Shown here piece by piece: positions 1-8,481 of a DNA stretch of 64,000 nt. Both the position numbers and the translations under genes were made by a program. Numbering within the stretch: position 1 is the stretch's first letter; each line of letters starts with the position of its first letter. The stretch comes from Gelatiniphilus marinus (GTDB taxonomy: Bacteria > Bacteroidota > Bacteroidia > Flavobacteriales > Flavobacteriaceae): the NCBI RefSeq assembly GCF_042678305.1, contig NZ_JBHUDT010000001.1; one strand, 5' to 3'. The notes under the pieces were generated by a model. The model did not search any database. It worked only from the letters and a program-made list of their open reading frames with translations, and was not told the DNA's origin.

Positions 1-40
1 GTTTTAAAAAGTCGTCGTTTAATAAATCGTCTTTGTTCAT
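1..40 (-). CDS. N-terminus of IS256-family (mutator) transposase, partial
   Basis: The minus strand from 40 reads ATG and then MNKDDLLNDDFLK before leaving the window. Short N-terminal sequences of the LLNDDFLK type are familiar from IS256-family transposases of Bacteroidota, and the adjacent terminal inverted repeat agrees. Only 13 residues are visible, so the DDE catalytic core cannot be checked. The assignment rests on this motif plus the inverted repeat. Confidence 0.5.
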   Translation of the reverse strand, partial: MNKDDLLNDDFLK

Positions 41-64
41 CGTGTATAAAATTTAAATTAATAA

Positions 65-98
65 AAAAATATCGAGGGTTGCAACCCTCGATATTTTT
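65..98. repeat. Perfect 34-bp palindrome inside the IS end
   Basis: The arms AAAAATATCGAGGGTT and AACCCTCGATATTTTT meet around a central GC, giving a perfect inverted repeat. It sits between the IS terminal repeat and the transposase start codon. RNA read in either direction would form a strong hairpin followed by U residues. It could therefore block transcription entering the transposase from outside, a known protective device of insertion sequences, but that role is inferred. Confidence 0.6.
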
Positions 99-194
99 AA
101 ACTTTACACACTTTGTGAGATACTACCCTTTACCCCATTCATTTTGCTATTGAATGGTAACCGTTTATTACTAACCTTATATAATTTAAAAAAG

Positions 195-1394
195 ATGACC
201 CCAAATCTAAATATATTATACATTGGTGATGCTCCAGATTTTTTTCAATTGGCAAACAACAATGAAAACACAAGAATTACTCACGTTGAAAATAGCGCTA
301 AAGCTATTAAGCACCTTAAATCCAATAAGCCAGTAAACGCCATAGTTTGCCAATACAAATTACCGGGCAACTATGGTTTCTATTTATTCGATTGGATTAA
401 AAAACACAGTACATTCAGTACCATTCCGTTTGTATTGTTGCTAAAAGAATTTAATAGCGATATATACAAACAAGCATTTAAAAAGCGCATAGACGATTTT
501 TATGTAACAAACACAAGTTGTCCAAACGACATATTAAGTAGGTTACAATTTCTTTCTGCCCATAATAAAAATATTAAAACCTTTAATAAAGAAGAAACCA
601 CTAAAGAGGTTTATAAAATGCCGCTATCTAAACGTCTTTTCGATATTTTTGTGGCCTCTTCGGTATTATTGGTCGCATCTCCTTTTTTGTTGTTAATTAT
701 GCTTGCTATTCGTTTAGAATCCAAAGGCAAAGTCTATTATATTTCAAAACGCGTTGGCCGAAAAACATTCGATTTTTACAAGCTACGGTCTATGCGCACA
801 GGTTCTGATGAAGAATTAAAAAAGCTTGCCCAAGAAAAAAATCAATATAATACCGCGCCAAAAACAACAGAAAACCCTTTTGAAACCAAATGCCCAAAAT
901 GCAGTAAGTTACCAGAAGGCGAAGCCTGTTCAACTATTATGTATTTAGATTCGCAGCAAATCTGCAATTATTGGTATACCAAGCAAAAAGCCAAAGCAGC
1001 CAAAAACAATTCAACATTTGTTAAAATTGTAAACGACCCCAGAGTAACAAAAGTTGGTAAATTTATAAGAAATACAAGTATAGACGAATTACCACAACTA
1101 ATTAACGTGCTTAAAGGCGATATGTCTATAGTAGGTAACAGGCCATTACCTGTTTACGAAGCAGAACAACTTACAGGAGATGAGCTTTCTATGCGTTTTT
1201 TAGCACCTCCAGGAATTACAGGCTTGTGGCAAGTAGAGCTTAGAGGTAAAGGCGGGGTAATGTCTGAAGAGGAACGTATGCGCTTAGATAACGAATACGC
1301 CAACCATTTTAAAGGCGATAACTACTCCTTTTGGTACGATATAAAACTCATTTTAAGAACCATACCTGCTCTTCTTCAAAAAGACTCGGTATAA
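195..1394 (+). CDS. Exopolysaccharide initiating sugar-phosphate transferase with N-terminal receiver-like domain
   Basis: This is a polyprenyl-phosphate sugar-1-phosphate transferase (WcaJ/ExoY family). It would start repeat-unit synthesis by loading the first sugar onto undecaprenyl phosphate at the inner membrane. From residue 142 the family block is clear: KRLFDIF, one membrane segment, the KLRSM motif, SIDELPQL, GNRPLP and PGITGLWQV. Residues 1-120 resemble a response-regulator receiver, but the acceptor Asp position lies in CQYKLPG, so phosphorylation is unlikely. An insertion after KLRSM carries four cysteines (233, 236, 245, 257) that could bind a metal. ATG 195 is preferred over an in-frame start at 144 because the earlier codons are atypical and lie near the IS boundary. 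It is the first gene of a one-strand operon. Confidence 0.88.
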   Translation: MTPNLNILYIGDAPDFFQLANNNENTRITHVENSAKAIKHLKSNKPVNAIVCQYKLPGNYGFYLFDWIKKHSTFSTIPFVLLLKEFNSDIYKQAFKKRIDDFYVTNTSCPNDILSRLQFLSAHNKNIKTFNKEETTKEVYKMPLSKRLFDIFVASSVLLVASPFLLLIMLAIRLESKGKVYYISKRVGRKTFDFYKLRSMRTGSDEELKKLAQEKNQYNTAPKTTENPFETKCPKCSKLPEGEACSTIMYLDSQQICNYWYTKQKAKAAKNNSTFVKIVNDPRVTKVGKFIRNTSIDELPQLINVLKGDMSIVGNRPLPVYEAEQLTGDELSMRFLAPPGITGLWQVELRGKGGVMSEEERMRLDNEYANHFKGDNYSFWYDIKLILRTIPALLQKDSV

Positions 1395-1416
1395 CCACCA
1401 TTAATGCATTAAATAC

Positions 1417-2169
1417 ATGAAGCTATCATTAAAACATCTTGGTCTATTTTTATTTTGTTTACTGTCTATATATTACGGTAATGCACAAAACGATATTTCT
1501 AAAAGTTCCAATAGCCTTAATGATGAAATAGGTATTCCGCCGCTTCAAGTTGTATTAGATTCTGTTTTAAAAAAAAATGCGATGCTTAAGTTCAGAAAAC
1601 ATCATATAGAGGTTAAAGCCACTACATTAAAATCTGAACGTACTTATTGGACCCGAAACATAGGCCTTCAAGCCGATACGCGATATGGTACCTACGATAC
1701 TTACCAATCAAGTGCAGATTCGCAAACCAACTCTGTATATACAAGCTCTACCACTAGCCAAATTAATTATGGTGTAGGGGTGTATATTAAGTTTCCGATT
1801 TTTGATTTTTTAAACAGAAAAAACCAAATAAAACTTGCCAAAGCAGAGCTAGAAGAAGCAAAAAGCATGAAACAGTTTCAAGAAGATGAAATAAGACAAA
1901 CTGTTATTAGGCTCTATCAAGATTTAATTTTAAAGCAAAAGTTGCTCAGAATAAAATCTGAAAGCCTCGGAAATGGAAGGGTTAATATGGAAATGGTTGA
2001 GAGGGAATTTAGAAACGGATTGGTGCCTATTGCAGAGTATGTTAGGATTACCAGCATAACTTCTAATATGGAAATGGACTATGAGCAGGCAAAGTCAGAA
2101 TTTTTAACTGTTAAGCAACTATTAGAAGATATGGCAGGATTTGTATTTAGTGTAACATCTTCAAATTAA
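1417..2169 (+). CDS. Short TolC-family outer-membrane efflux protein
   Basis: An N-terminal signal peptide (hydrophobic core LFLFCLLSIYY, ending near NAQ) is followed by a TolC-type pattern. There is a beta-strand stretch around residues 95-130 and a long helical part from about 140 to 240 with heptad-like content. At 250 residues it is little more than half of a normal TolC (about 430-480) and resembles one of TolC's two internal repeats. It lies 22 bases after the sugar transferase and 4 bases before the Wzc-like gene. That placement suggests it serves as, or supplements, the outer-membrane exit for the polysaccharide, where a Wza/OPX protein would be expected. No OPX gene is seen in the window. 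Confidence 0.75.
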   Translation: MKLSLKHLGLFLFCLLSIYYGNAQNDISKSSNSLNDEIGIPPLQVVLDSVLKKNAMLKFRKHHIEVKATTLKSERTYWTRNIGLQADTRYGTYDTYQSSADSQTNSVYTSSTTSQINYGVGVYIKFPIFDFLNRKNQIKLAKAELEEAKSMKQFQEDEIRQTVIRLYQDLILKQKLLRIKSESLGNGRVNMEMVEREFRNGLVPIAEYVRITSITSNMEMDYEQAKSEFLTVKQLLEDMAGFVFSVTSSN

Positions 2170-2173
2170 AAAA

Positions 2174-4552
2174 ATGAAAATAATTGAATTTATTAGGCTA
2201 GTTTTAAAGCACCTTAGATTATTAATAATGGTGCCTATTTTATTGGCTTTATTAGTTATTATTCTTACCATAAACCCCACTTTTAAGTATGCCTCGCAAA
2301 CCATTTTATATACTGGTATTGCTTCAGGATCATCAATCGAGATGGATAAGAAATTTAATTACCAAGCTGCTAATACCGCTTTTGATAATTTAATTAACAT
2401 TATTATTTCTAGAGACACTCAAGAAGAAGTAGCCATAAGGCTGTTGGCACAACATTTAATGCTAGAAAAGGCAAACCCAAAATATATTTCTGAGGCGCAT
2501 TTTAACAAATTAAAACTAAAAATTCCATCAGATTTATACAGCTATGTAGCAACCAATAATTACACTAACCTTGATTCGGTAACCTCTAGTAATGAAGGTA
2601 AAATATTGTTTCCTCCAGAAATAAACCCAGTAAATTATGAGAAAACAGTAAAAAACCTAACTGCTTTAATGAAAAGCAGTAACAGTAATTTTGTTTACGA
2701 ATTACTAAACTACGAACATCCGCACTATTCTCTTAAAGCCATTTCTGAAATAAAAGCGATGAGAATAGCCAATAGCGATTTAATTAAGTTAACATACACG
2801 ACTAACGACCCTGGTATTTGCCAACAAACACTGGCACTTTATAGCGAGGTTTGTATAAAAAATTATAAAAACATAAAAGAAAACCGATCTGACGATGTTG
2901 TAAAATACTTTGAAGACCAACTAGAAAAAGCCAATGAGAAATTAAAAAAAGCAGAAGACAAACTCCTTAATTTTAATAAATCTTACAACATTATAAACTA
3001 CTACGAGCAAAGTAAGGCAGTTGCCAATGTAAAAGAAGATATGGAGGTAGAGTACAATACTACAAAAGCAAAATTAGCAGGTATTGAAGCAACCACGAAA
3101 CGACTAGAAGAAAAACTAAATTTACAAGAGGTTATACAGCAAAAAAGCAATGCTGTTTTAGAAAAAAAGAAAGCACTAGGTAACTTAAATTATAAAATAG
3201 CAATAACCCAATCTGAAGTAGAATCTACCAACAGTGATAAGAGCATCGCAAAATTAGCTGATCTTAAAAAACAATCTGAAGCCCTCTCAAAAGATATTGA
3301 GAAAAGCATAGACGAACTGTATTCGTATCAAAACACTGTTGATGGTTTGCCTATAAGCAAAGTGCTCCCCGATTGGATGAACAATGTAGTTGAGTCTGAA
3401 AACATAAAAGCGAAGCTTAAAGTTATGGATCAGGACAACAAAAAATTTCAAGAACAATACGCCATATATGCACCAGCTGGAGCTAATATAAAGCGAATAG
3501 AAAGAGAAATTTCGGTATCTGAGCAAGGTTATCTAGAAATTCTTCACGGATTAAATCTAGCCAAACTTAAGTTACAAGATAATGCCCTAAGTGCCAATTT
3601 AAAAACAATAGATCCGCCATATTACCCATTAATGCCAATACCCACCAAAAGAAAATTATTAGTAATAGCAGCGGCATTTTTGGGAGCCATACTAACTTTA
3701 GGTATTTTAATAGTAATGGAGTTTTTTGATAATACTTTAAAAAACTCTAAAAATGCCAGTAAAATATTAAACCTTCCCGCTTTAGGGATGATTCCTAAAG
3801 TATTACTTAATCCAAAAACAATAAATCCAACATTTGTATATAATAGGTTAATTGAAATTATAAAACAGAATATAATTCAATTTATTACTCTCGAAAAACA
3901 AGAAAATAAAACAAAAACCATTTTATGTTTTAGCACCCAAGATACAGAAGGAAAAACCATTTTGGCCGGTAATATTGCAAAAGCATTAAAGCAAAGCGGA
4001 AAAAATGTTTTGTTGCTAAATTATGCCAATAATAAAGCTCCCGTTATTGAGCAAAGCAATTTTTCGATTTTTAAAAAGATTTTAGGAGCCCAAGATACAA
4101 GAATTGATTTCGAGAATCCTTTTTTAGAAGATGTTTCAAATTACTTGGAGACTTCAGAATATTACACTTATAAAATAGATAGTCAGTTTTACAAAGCAAA
4201 AAACTATTCAGATATTTTAGATTTAAATGCCATAAAACTCAACCAAACACCAGATTATGTTATTATAGAATTACCATCAATAATTAATCATAATGTCCCT
4301 ACCGAGTTATTTGCACATTCAGATATAGATATTCTTATCTGTCGCTCAAATAGATTATGGTCTGAAGCAGATCAAGCAGCCTTAAATGGTTTGTTGCCCA
4401 TGTCTGGTAATAAAATGCATTTTATAATAAATGGTGTAGAACTTAAAGAAGTAGAATCTTTATTAGGAGATTTACCTAAAAAGAGAACCCGATTTAGAAA
4501 GAAAATGAAAACAATTTTCAAATTTCAATTCTTTACTAAGAATCAAATTTAA
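2174..4552 (+). CDS. Wzc/Wzz-like polysaccharide chain-length protein with degenerate BY-kinase domain
   Basis: The layout is that of a polysaccharide co-polymerase fused to a bacterial tyrosine kinase. There is a membrane segment near residues 17-35, a long periplasmic coiled coil (about 230-460), a second membrane segment near 495-518 followed by FFDNTLKN, and an ATPase-like domain from about 580. The Walker A region keeps TEGKT (591-595). The Walker A-prime site reads LLLNYANNK (acidic residues replaced at 616 and 618), and Walker B reads YVIIELP, with Glu699 for Asp. The C-terminus is basic and lacks a tyrosine cluster. Chain-length control is likely, tyrosine autokinase activity unlikely. 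It is translated 4 bases after the TolC gene. Confidence 0.85.
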   Translation: MKIIEFIRLVLKHLRLLIMVPILLALLVIILTINPTFKYASQTILYTGIASGSSIEMDKKFNYQAANTAFDNLINIIISRDTQEEVAIRLLAQHLMLEKANPKYISEAHFNKLKLKIPSDLYSYVATNNYTNLDSVTSSNEGKILFPPEINPVNYEKTVKNLTALMKSSNSNFVYELLNYEHPHYSLKAISEIKAMRIANSDLIKLTYTTNDPGICQQTLALYSEVCIKNYKNIKENRSDDVVKYFEDQLEKANEKLKKAEDKLLNFNKSYNIINYYEQSKAVANVKEDMEVEYNTTKAKLAGIEATTKRLEEKLNLQEVIQQKSNAVLEKKKALGNLNYKIAITQSEVESTNSDKSIAKLADLKKQSEALSKDIEKSIDELYSYQNTVDGLPISKVLPDWMNNVVESENIKAKLKVMDQDNKKFQEQYAIYAPAGANIKRIEREISVSEQGYLEILHGLNLAKLKLQDNALSANLKTIDPPYYPLMPIPTKRKLLVIAAAFLGAILTLGILIVMEFFDNTLKNSKNASKILNLPALGMIPKVLLNPKTINPTFVYNRLIEIIKQNIIQFITLEKQENKTKTILCFSTQDTEGKTILAGNIAKALKQSGKNVLLLNYANNKAPVIEQSNFSIFKKILGAQDTRIDFENPFLEDVSNYLETSEYYTYKIDSQFYKAKNYSDILDLNAIKLNQTPDYVIIELPSIINHNVPTELFAHSDIDILICRSNRLWSEADQAALNGLLPMSGNKMHFIINGVELKEVESLLGDLPKKRTRFRKKMKTIFKFQFFTKNQI

Positions 4553-4564
4553 AAGCTTTCTACA

Positions 4565-5950
4565 ATGAAAAAACTAAAAAAAATTGTAAACGAAGATAAT
4601 TTTCTGTCTCTAACAGGAAATGTTGTAATTGCATTTTTTGGTCTTGCAGGGTTTGCTTTGCTTGCAAGAAGTTTGTCGTTAGAAATTTTTGGAGAATGGG
4701 TTTTGTTTGTTGCCGCTGGCGGATTTGTAGAAATGTTTAGATTTGGCATTACCAATACCGGATTAATACGTTATTTATCTGGCGCAGATGCTTCTTCTCG
4801 AGTTAAACTTATAGGGTCTAATGCTTTAATAGGTTTTGGAGCTACCGTTTTAATTGCTGTTATATTAATTGCGTGCAACTTCATTTTTAATACCTCAATT
4901 AGTAATTCTGGCTATGGTTTGTTTTTTAAATGGTATCCGCTTTTAGCATTTTTAAATTTACCCTGGAATAACGCACTTGTAGTTTTACAAGCCGATAGAA
5001 AATACGGAAAGATTTTAGCAATAAAAGCAATAAACAGCGTATCGTTTTTTTTAGTGATTTTAGTTAATTTTTATTTTATAGAATTATCATTAACGCAATT
5101 GGTTGTTGCCCTAATTATTATTAATGCCACGACCTCGTTAATAAGTATAATTGCAGGTTGGGATGGCATAAAACACATTAAATCTGCCTGTTCTGAAACC
5201 AACAAAACATTGTTGAATTTCGGAAAATACACAACATTTACGCTAATAGGTACCAATATGTTAAGAAATGCCGATGTGTTAATAATAAGCCTTAGCCCCT
5301 TAGGAAGTGCAGCCGTAGCACTTTACAGCATTCCTTTAAAACTAACAGAATTACAGCAAATACCCTTACGTAGCTTTGTTGCAACGGCATTTCCAAAAAT
5401 GTCTAAAGCAAGTGTTCATAATAAAATTGATGAAGTAAAATCTTTGTTTTACACCTATTCTGGCGCACTTACTTATTTGTTTGTTCTTATTAGTCTGTTC
5501 ACTTTTGTTTTTGCCGAATTTTTTGTGTTCATACTTTCAGGAAATCAATATTTAGAAACAGACCCAGTTACTGGGTTTAACGTGGTTAATATTGTTCGGG
5601 TATTTTCAATATACGGCCTATTATTACCCATTGATAGAATGACGGGTATTGGTTTAGATAGTGTGAATAAACCAAGCATAAACGCCCTAAAAGTATTTGT
5701 TATGTTAATTGCTAATGTAATAGGAAATTTAATTGCCATATTCATCTTTAAATCTCTAATTATGGTAGCTATAGCATCTATTGTTTTTACAATAATAGGA
5801 ATTTGGATGGGAATGTATTTTTTAAACAAAGAATTGTCCTTGTCTTTTAAAGCGATTTTTACAAGCGGCATTTTATTCTACCTAACACTTTTCAATAAGG
5901 TTACAGGACACCGCTATACACGTTTTGTTAAAATTGAAGAGAATTATTAA
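4565..5950 (+). CDS. Oligosaccharide flippase family protein (Wzx-like)
   Basis: This is a 461-residue polytopic membrane protein with about 12-14 hydrophobic segments and the usual pattern of the polysaccharide flippase family, such as GLAGFALLARSLSLEIFGEW near the N-terminus. It would flip lipid-linked repeat units from the cytoplasmic to the periplasmic face of the inner membrane. It sits 12 bases after the Wzc-like gene and 2 bases before a polymerase/ligase gene. The family is recognised from topology and the N-terminal motif; the substrate cannot be inferred. Confidence 0.85.
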   Translation: MKKLKKIVNEDNFLSLTGNVVIAFFGLAGFALLARSLSLEIFGEWVLFVAAGGFVEMFRFGITNTGLIRYLSGADASSRVKLIGSNALIGFGATVLIAVILIACNFIFNTSISNSGYGLFFKWYPLLAFLNLPWNNALVVLQADRKYGKILAIKAINSVSFFLVILVNFYFIELSLTQLVVALIIINATTSLISIIAGWDGIKHIKSACSETNKTLLNFGKYTTFTLIGTNMLRNADVLIISLSPLGSAAVALYSIPLKLTELQQIPLRSFVATAFPKMSKASVHNKIDEVKSLFYTYSGALTYLFVLISLFTFVFAEFFVFILSGNQYLETDPVTGFNVVNIVRVFSIYGLLLPIDRMTGIGLDSVNKPSINALKVFVMLIANVIGNLIAIFIFKSLIMVAIASIVFTIIGIWMGMYFLNKELSLSFKAIFTSGILFYLTLFNKVTGHRYTRFVKIEENY

Positions 5951-5952
5951 TT

Positions 5953-7449
5953 ATGGCCGAAAACTACAGCAATAATCCTTTTAATAACTATTCTGGTTCT
6001 GCAAACTTAAGCAAACCAGGATATATGTTGTTGTTGTTTGTTGTTGTAACTTTTTTAGCAATAACAATAGCCAAATTAGGGGTTGTTGGGATTGGATTAT
6101 CTCTTGGTGTTATCTTTGCTATTGGCTATTTGTATTATTTGTTTACTTACCCCATACTTGGTTTTTATACAGCAATTGCCTTAAACTTTATATTAATTGG
6201 CTTAGGCAGATACGTAAAAGGCCTGCCATTAGGTTTTGGAATAGACGGCATACTCATTTTAACCTATCTGGCATTATTTATAAACAAGTTTAAAAGTGGT
6301 ATTGACTGGACTCCAGCTAAGAAAGACATTACCCTGTTGGTAGCTATATGGTTTGCGTATAGCATTTTTCAATTGGCTAACCCTGAAGCGCGCAGCATTG
6401 CAGCTTGGATATCTGGACGCGGTATTGGCTTTTATCCGTTTTTAATGATACCGCTTACGTTGTACTTTATAAACACCCAAAAAAAATTAGATTATTTCTT
6501 TTATGTATGGGCATTTTTTTCCATTCTAGGAACACTTAAAGGCATTATGCAAATGCTTTTTGGGGTGGATTACGCAGAACAAGCATGGTTAAACGAAGGA
6601 AGCTATAAAACACATGTTTTATTTGGTAAGCTAAGAGTATTTTCGTTTTATAGTGACGCGGGGCAATTTGGTGCAAATCAAGGGTTTACCGGTGTTGTGT
6701 TTTTAATTTATTCAATGTCTCAAAAAAAAATACTTCATAAATTGTTTTTTGTTTTTGTGGGGCTCTTAGGAATATATGGCATGGTAATCTCTGGTACTCG
6801 AGGCGCTCTTGCTGTTCCTATTGTGGGCTTTATGGCCTATTTTGTGTTAAGCAAAAATATAAAAGTTTTAACTGCGGGTATCGCATTTTTAGTGCTTGTT
6901 TTTATTTTCTTTAAATACACAACAATTGGACAAGGAAATGCACAAATACGAAGAATGCGTACAGCCTTCGACCCTAACGATGCTTCATTACAGGTACGAC
7001 TAGATAATCAAAAAATACTTAAAAATTATTTATCCTCAAGACCATTTGGGGGTGGCATTGGCCATGGCGGCACTAAAGCACAACGCTATTTGCCCTACGC
7101 TTTTCTTTCAAATGTTGCTACAGATAGTTGGTACGTTTTAATTTGGGTAGAACAAGGTATTATTGGTTTATTATTGCATTTGGCTATCCTTATTTATGTT
7201 ATGGCTAAAGCAAGCCTTATAGTTATGTTTAAAATTAAAGACATCTATTTAAAGTATAAAATATCTGCCTTAATAGCAGGCATGTCTGGTGTAATGGTAG
7301 CATCTTATGGTAATGCGGTTTTAGGCCAAATGCCAACAGCTTTGTTGTTTTATGCTGGAATGGGAATTATATTAAATTCAAGAGTTTTTGAAACACCTAA
7401 TGAAAATTCTACCACAGAATTAAGAACAAAAGTACATCAAAAAAGTTAA
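5953..7449 (+). CDS. O-antigen ligase/polymerase family membrane protein (Wzy-like)
   Basis: The protein has about eleven membrane segments over 498 residues and the Wzy_C signature: GTRGALAVPIVGF, then a soluble loop ending in SSRPFGGGIGHGG, then further helices. Members polymerise or ligate undecaprenyl-linked oligosaccharides in the periplasm. Directly following the flippase, it is most simply the Wzy polymerase of this locus. Sequence alone does not separate polymerase from ligase. Its start is 2 bases after the flippase stop, which suggests coupled translation. Confidence 0.85.
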   Translation: MAENYSNNPFNNYSGSANLSKPGYMLLLFVVVTFLAITIAKLGVVGIGLSLGVIFAIGYLYYLFTYPILGFYTAIALNFILIGLGRYVKGLPLGFGIDGILILTYLALFINKFKSGIDWTPAKKDITLLVAIWFAYSIFQLANPEARSIAAWISGRGIGFYPFLMIPLTLYFINTQKKLDYFFYVWAFFSILGTLKGIMQMLFGVDYAEQAWLNEGSYKTHVLFGKLRVFSFYSDAGQFGANQGFTGVVFLIYSMSQKKILHKLFFVFVGLLGIYGMVISGTRGALAVPIVGFMAYFVLSKNIKVLTAGIAFLVLVFIFFKYTTIGQGNAQIRRMRTAFDPNDASLQVRLDNQKILKNYLSSRPFGGGIGHGGTKAQRYLPYAFLSNVATDSWYVLIWVEQGIIGLLLHLAILIYVMAKASLIVMFKIKDIYLKYKISALIAGMSGVMVASYGNAVLGQMPTALLFYAGMGIILNSRVFETPNENSTTELRTKVHQKS

Positions 7450-7483
7450 TTAAAGACATTTGTAAAACATTAAAACAATTCTT

Positions 7484-8434
7484 ATGAATTATAGAAATAT
7501 TAGAGAACTAAACAATATAATACTTAATAAACTTAGTATTATGCCTCGTGATTTTGATTTAATTGTAGGGGTTCCAAGAAGCGGTATGCTGCCTGCAAAC
7601 CTATTGTCGTTATATCTAAATAAACCATACACCGATATAGATTCTTTTTTAAACGGCCATATTTATAAAGCAGGTGCTCGAAGTCAGTTTTTTGATGGAG
7701 ACGGATTTAAAAAAATATTGGTAGTAGATGATAGTATAGCTTCTGGTTCTGCAATGACAGAATGTAAGGAGCGTTTAAAGCATCTTGAATCGAAATTCGA
7801 TATAAAATATTGCGCTATTTATATTATACCTGGTAAAGAAAAAATGGTAGATTATCATTTTGAGGTAGTGCCATTACCACGCTACTTCCAATGGAATATA
7901 CTTAACCATACAAGCCTAGAAAAAGCGTGCTTTGATATTGATGGCGTTTTATGCCCAGACCCTTTGCCCGAGCAAAATGACGATGGAGAAAAATACATCG
8001 ATTTTATTTTAAACGCCCCTCCATTATTTATACCAGGTGCTAAAATTGGCACCATTGTAACATCGCGTTTAGAGAAGTACCGAAAAGAAACCGAAACTTG
8101 GTTAAAAGCTAATAATATAAAATATAACGATCTTGTAATGCTGGATTTGCCAGACATGAAGGCAAGACAGAAAGCCAATAATCACGGCGAGCATAAAGCC
8201 AAGGCATACATGTCTAAACCCTATGTGCTTTTTGTAGAAAGTGAGCCAGCTCAAGCCATAGAAATAAATAGATTATCTAAAAAACCGGTGTTGTGCACAG
8301 AAAACTTTGAAATGATTTACGATTCTGAGTCCTTTATGTATAACCTAAAAAGCGGCAAACATTTTCCTTTTCTTAGAGAGTACGCTTTAAAGGCACGTAA
8401 TAAATTAAGGCAACTTAAAAAAGTTGCAGATTAG
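7484..8434 (+). CDS. Phosphoribosyltransferase-HAD phosphatase-like fusion
   Basis: Residues 1-130 form a type I phosphoribosyltransferase. GVPRSGMLPA is the pyrophosphate loop and ILVVDDSIASGSAM the PRPP-binding signature. From about residue 145 a second domain begins with CFDIDGVLCPD, the DxD motif of the haloacid dehalogenase superfamily. TSRLEKYRKET and a later Lys-rich segment are candidate motifs II and III. Such fusions could transfer or remove phosphoribosyl or phosphate groups during nucleotide-sugar or phosphorylated-glycan synthesis. The operon position favours a polysaccharide role over purine salvage. The substrate is unknown. Confidence 0.75.
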   Translation: MNYRNIRELNNIILNKLSIMPRDFDLIVGVPRSGMLPANLLSLYLNKPYTDIDSFLNGHIYKAGARSQFFDGDGFKKILVVDDSIASGSAMTECKERLKHLESKFDIKYCAIYIIPGKEKMVDYHFEVVPLPRYFQWNILNHTSLEKACFDIDGVLCPDPLPEQNDDGEKYIDFILNAPPLFIPGAKIGTIVTSRLEKYRKETETWLKANNIKYNDLVMLDLPDMKARQKANNHGEHKAKAYMSKPYVLFVESEPAQAIEINRLSKKPVLCTENFEMIYDSESFMYNLKSGKHFPFLREYALKARNKLRQLKKVAD

Positions 8435-8481
8435 TTCCGTAATCTATAATATGCTTTATAACCCCAAATTATATATTTAAC

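Larger units (their letters stand above)
1..128 (-). mobile_element. End of an IS256-family insertion sequence (partial)
   Basis: The window opens inside what looks like an insertion sequence read on the minus strand. Positions 103-127, read on the minus strand, run GGGTAGTATCTCACAAAG then TGTGTAAA, the form of an IS256-family terminal inverted repeat whose inner end is GTGTAAA. The first codons of a transposase-like protein follow inside it at 40-1. The outer boundary is inferred from the motif near 127-128; the other end and the target duplication are outside the window. The element ends only about 67 bases before the first exopolysaccharide gene. Confidence 0.5.

Noticed and set aside
65..98. 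The palindrome near the left edge as the terminator of a gene in the window
   Set aside because: It lies between divergent starts and inside the apparent IS end, so it does not follow any visible gene.
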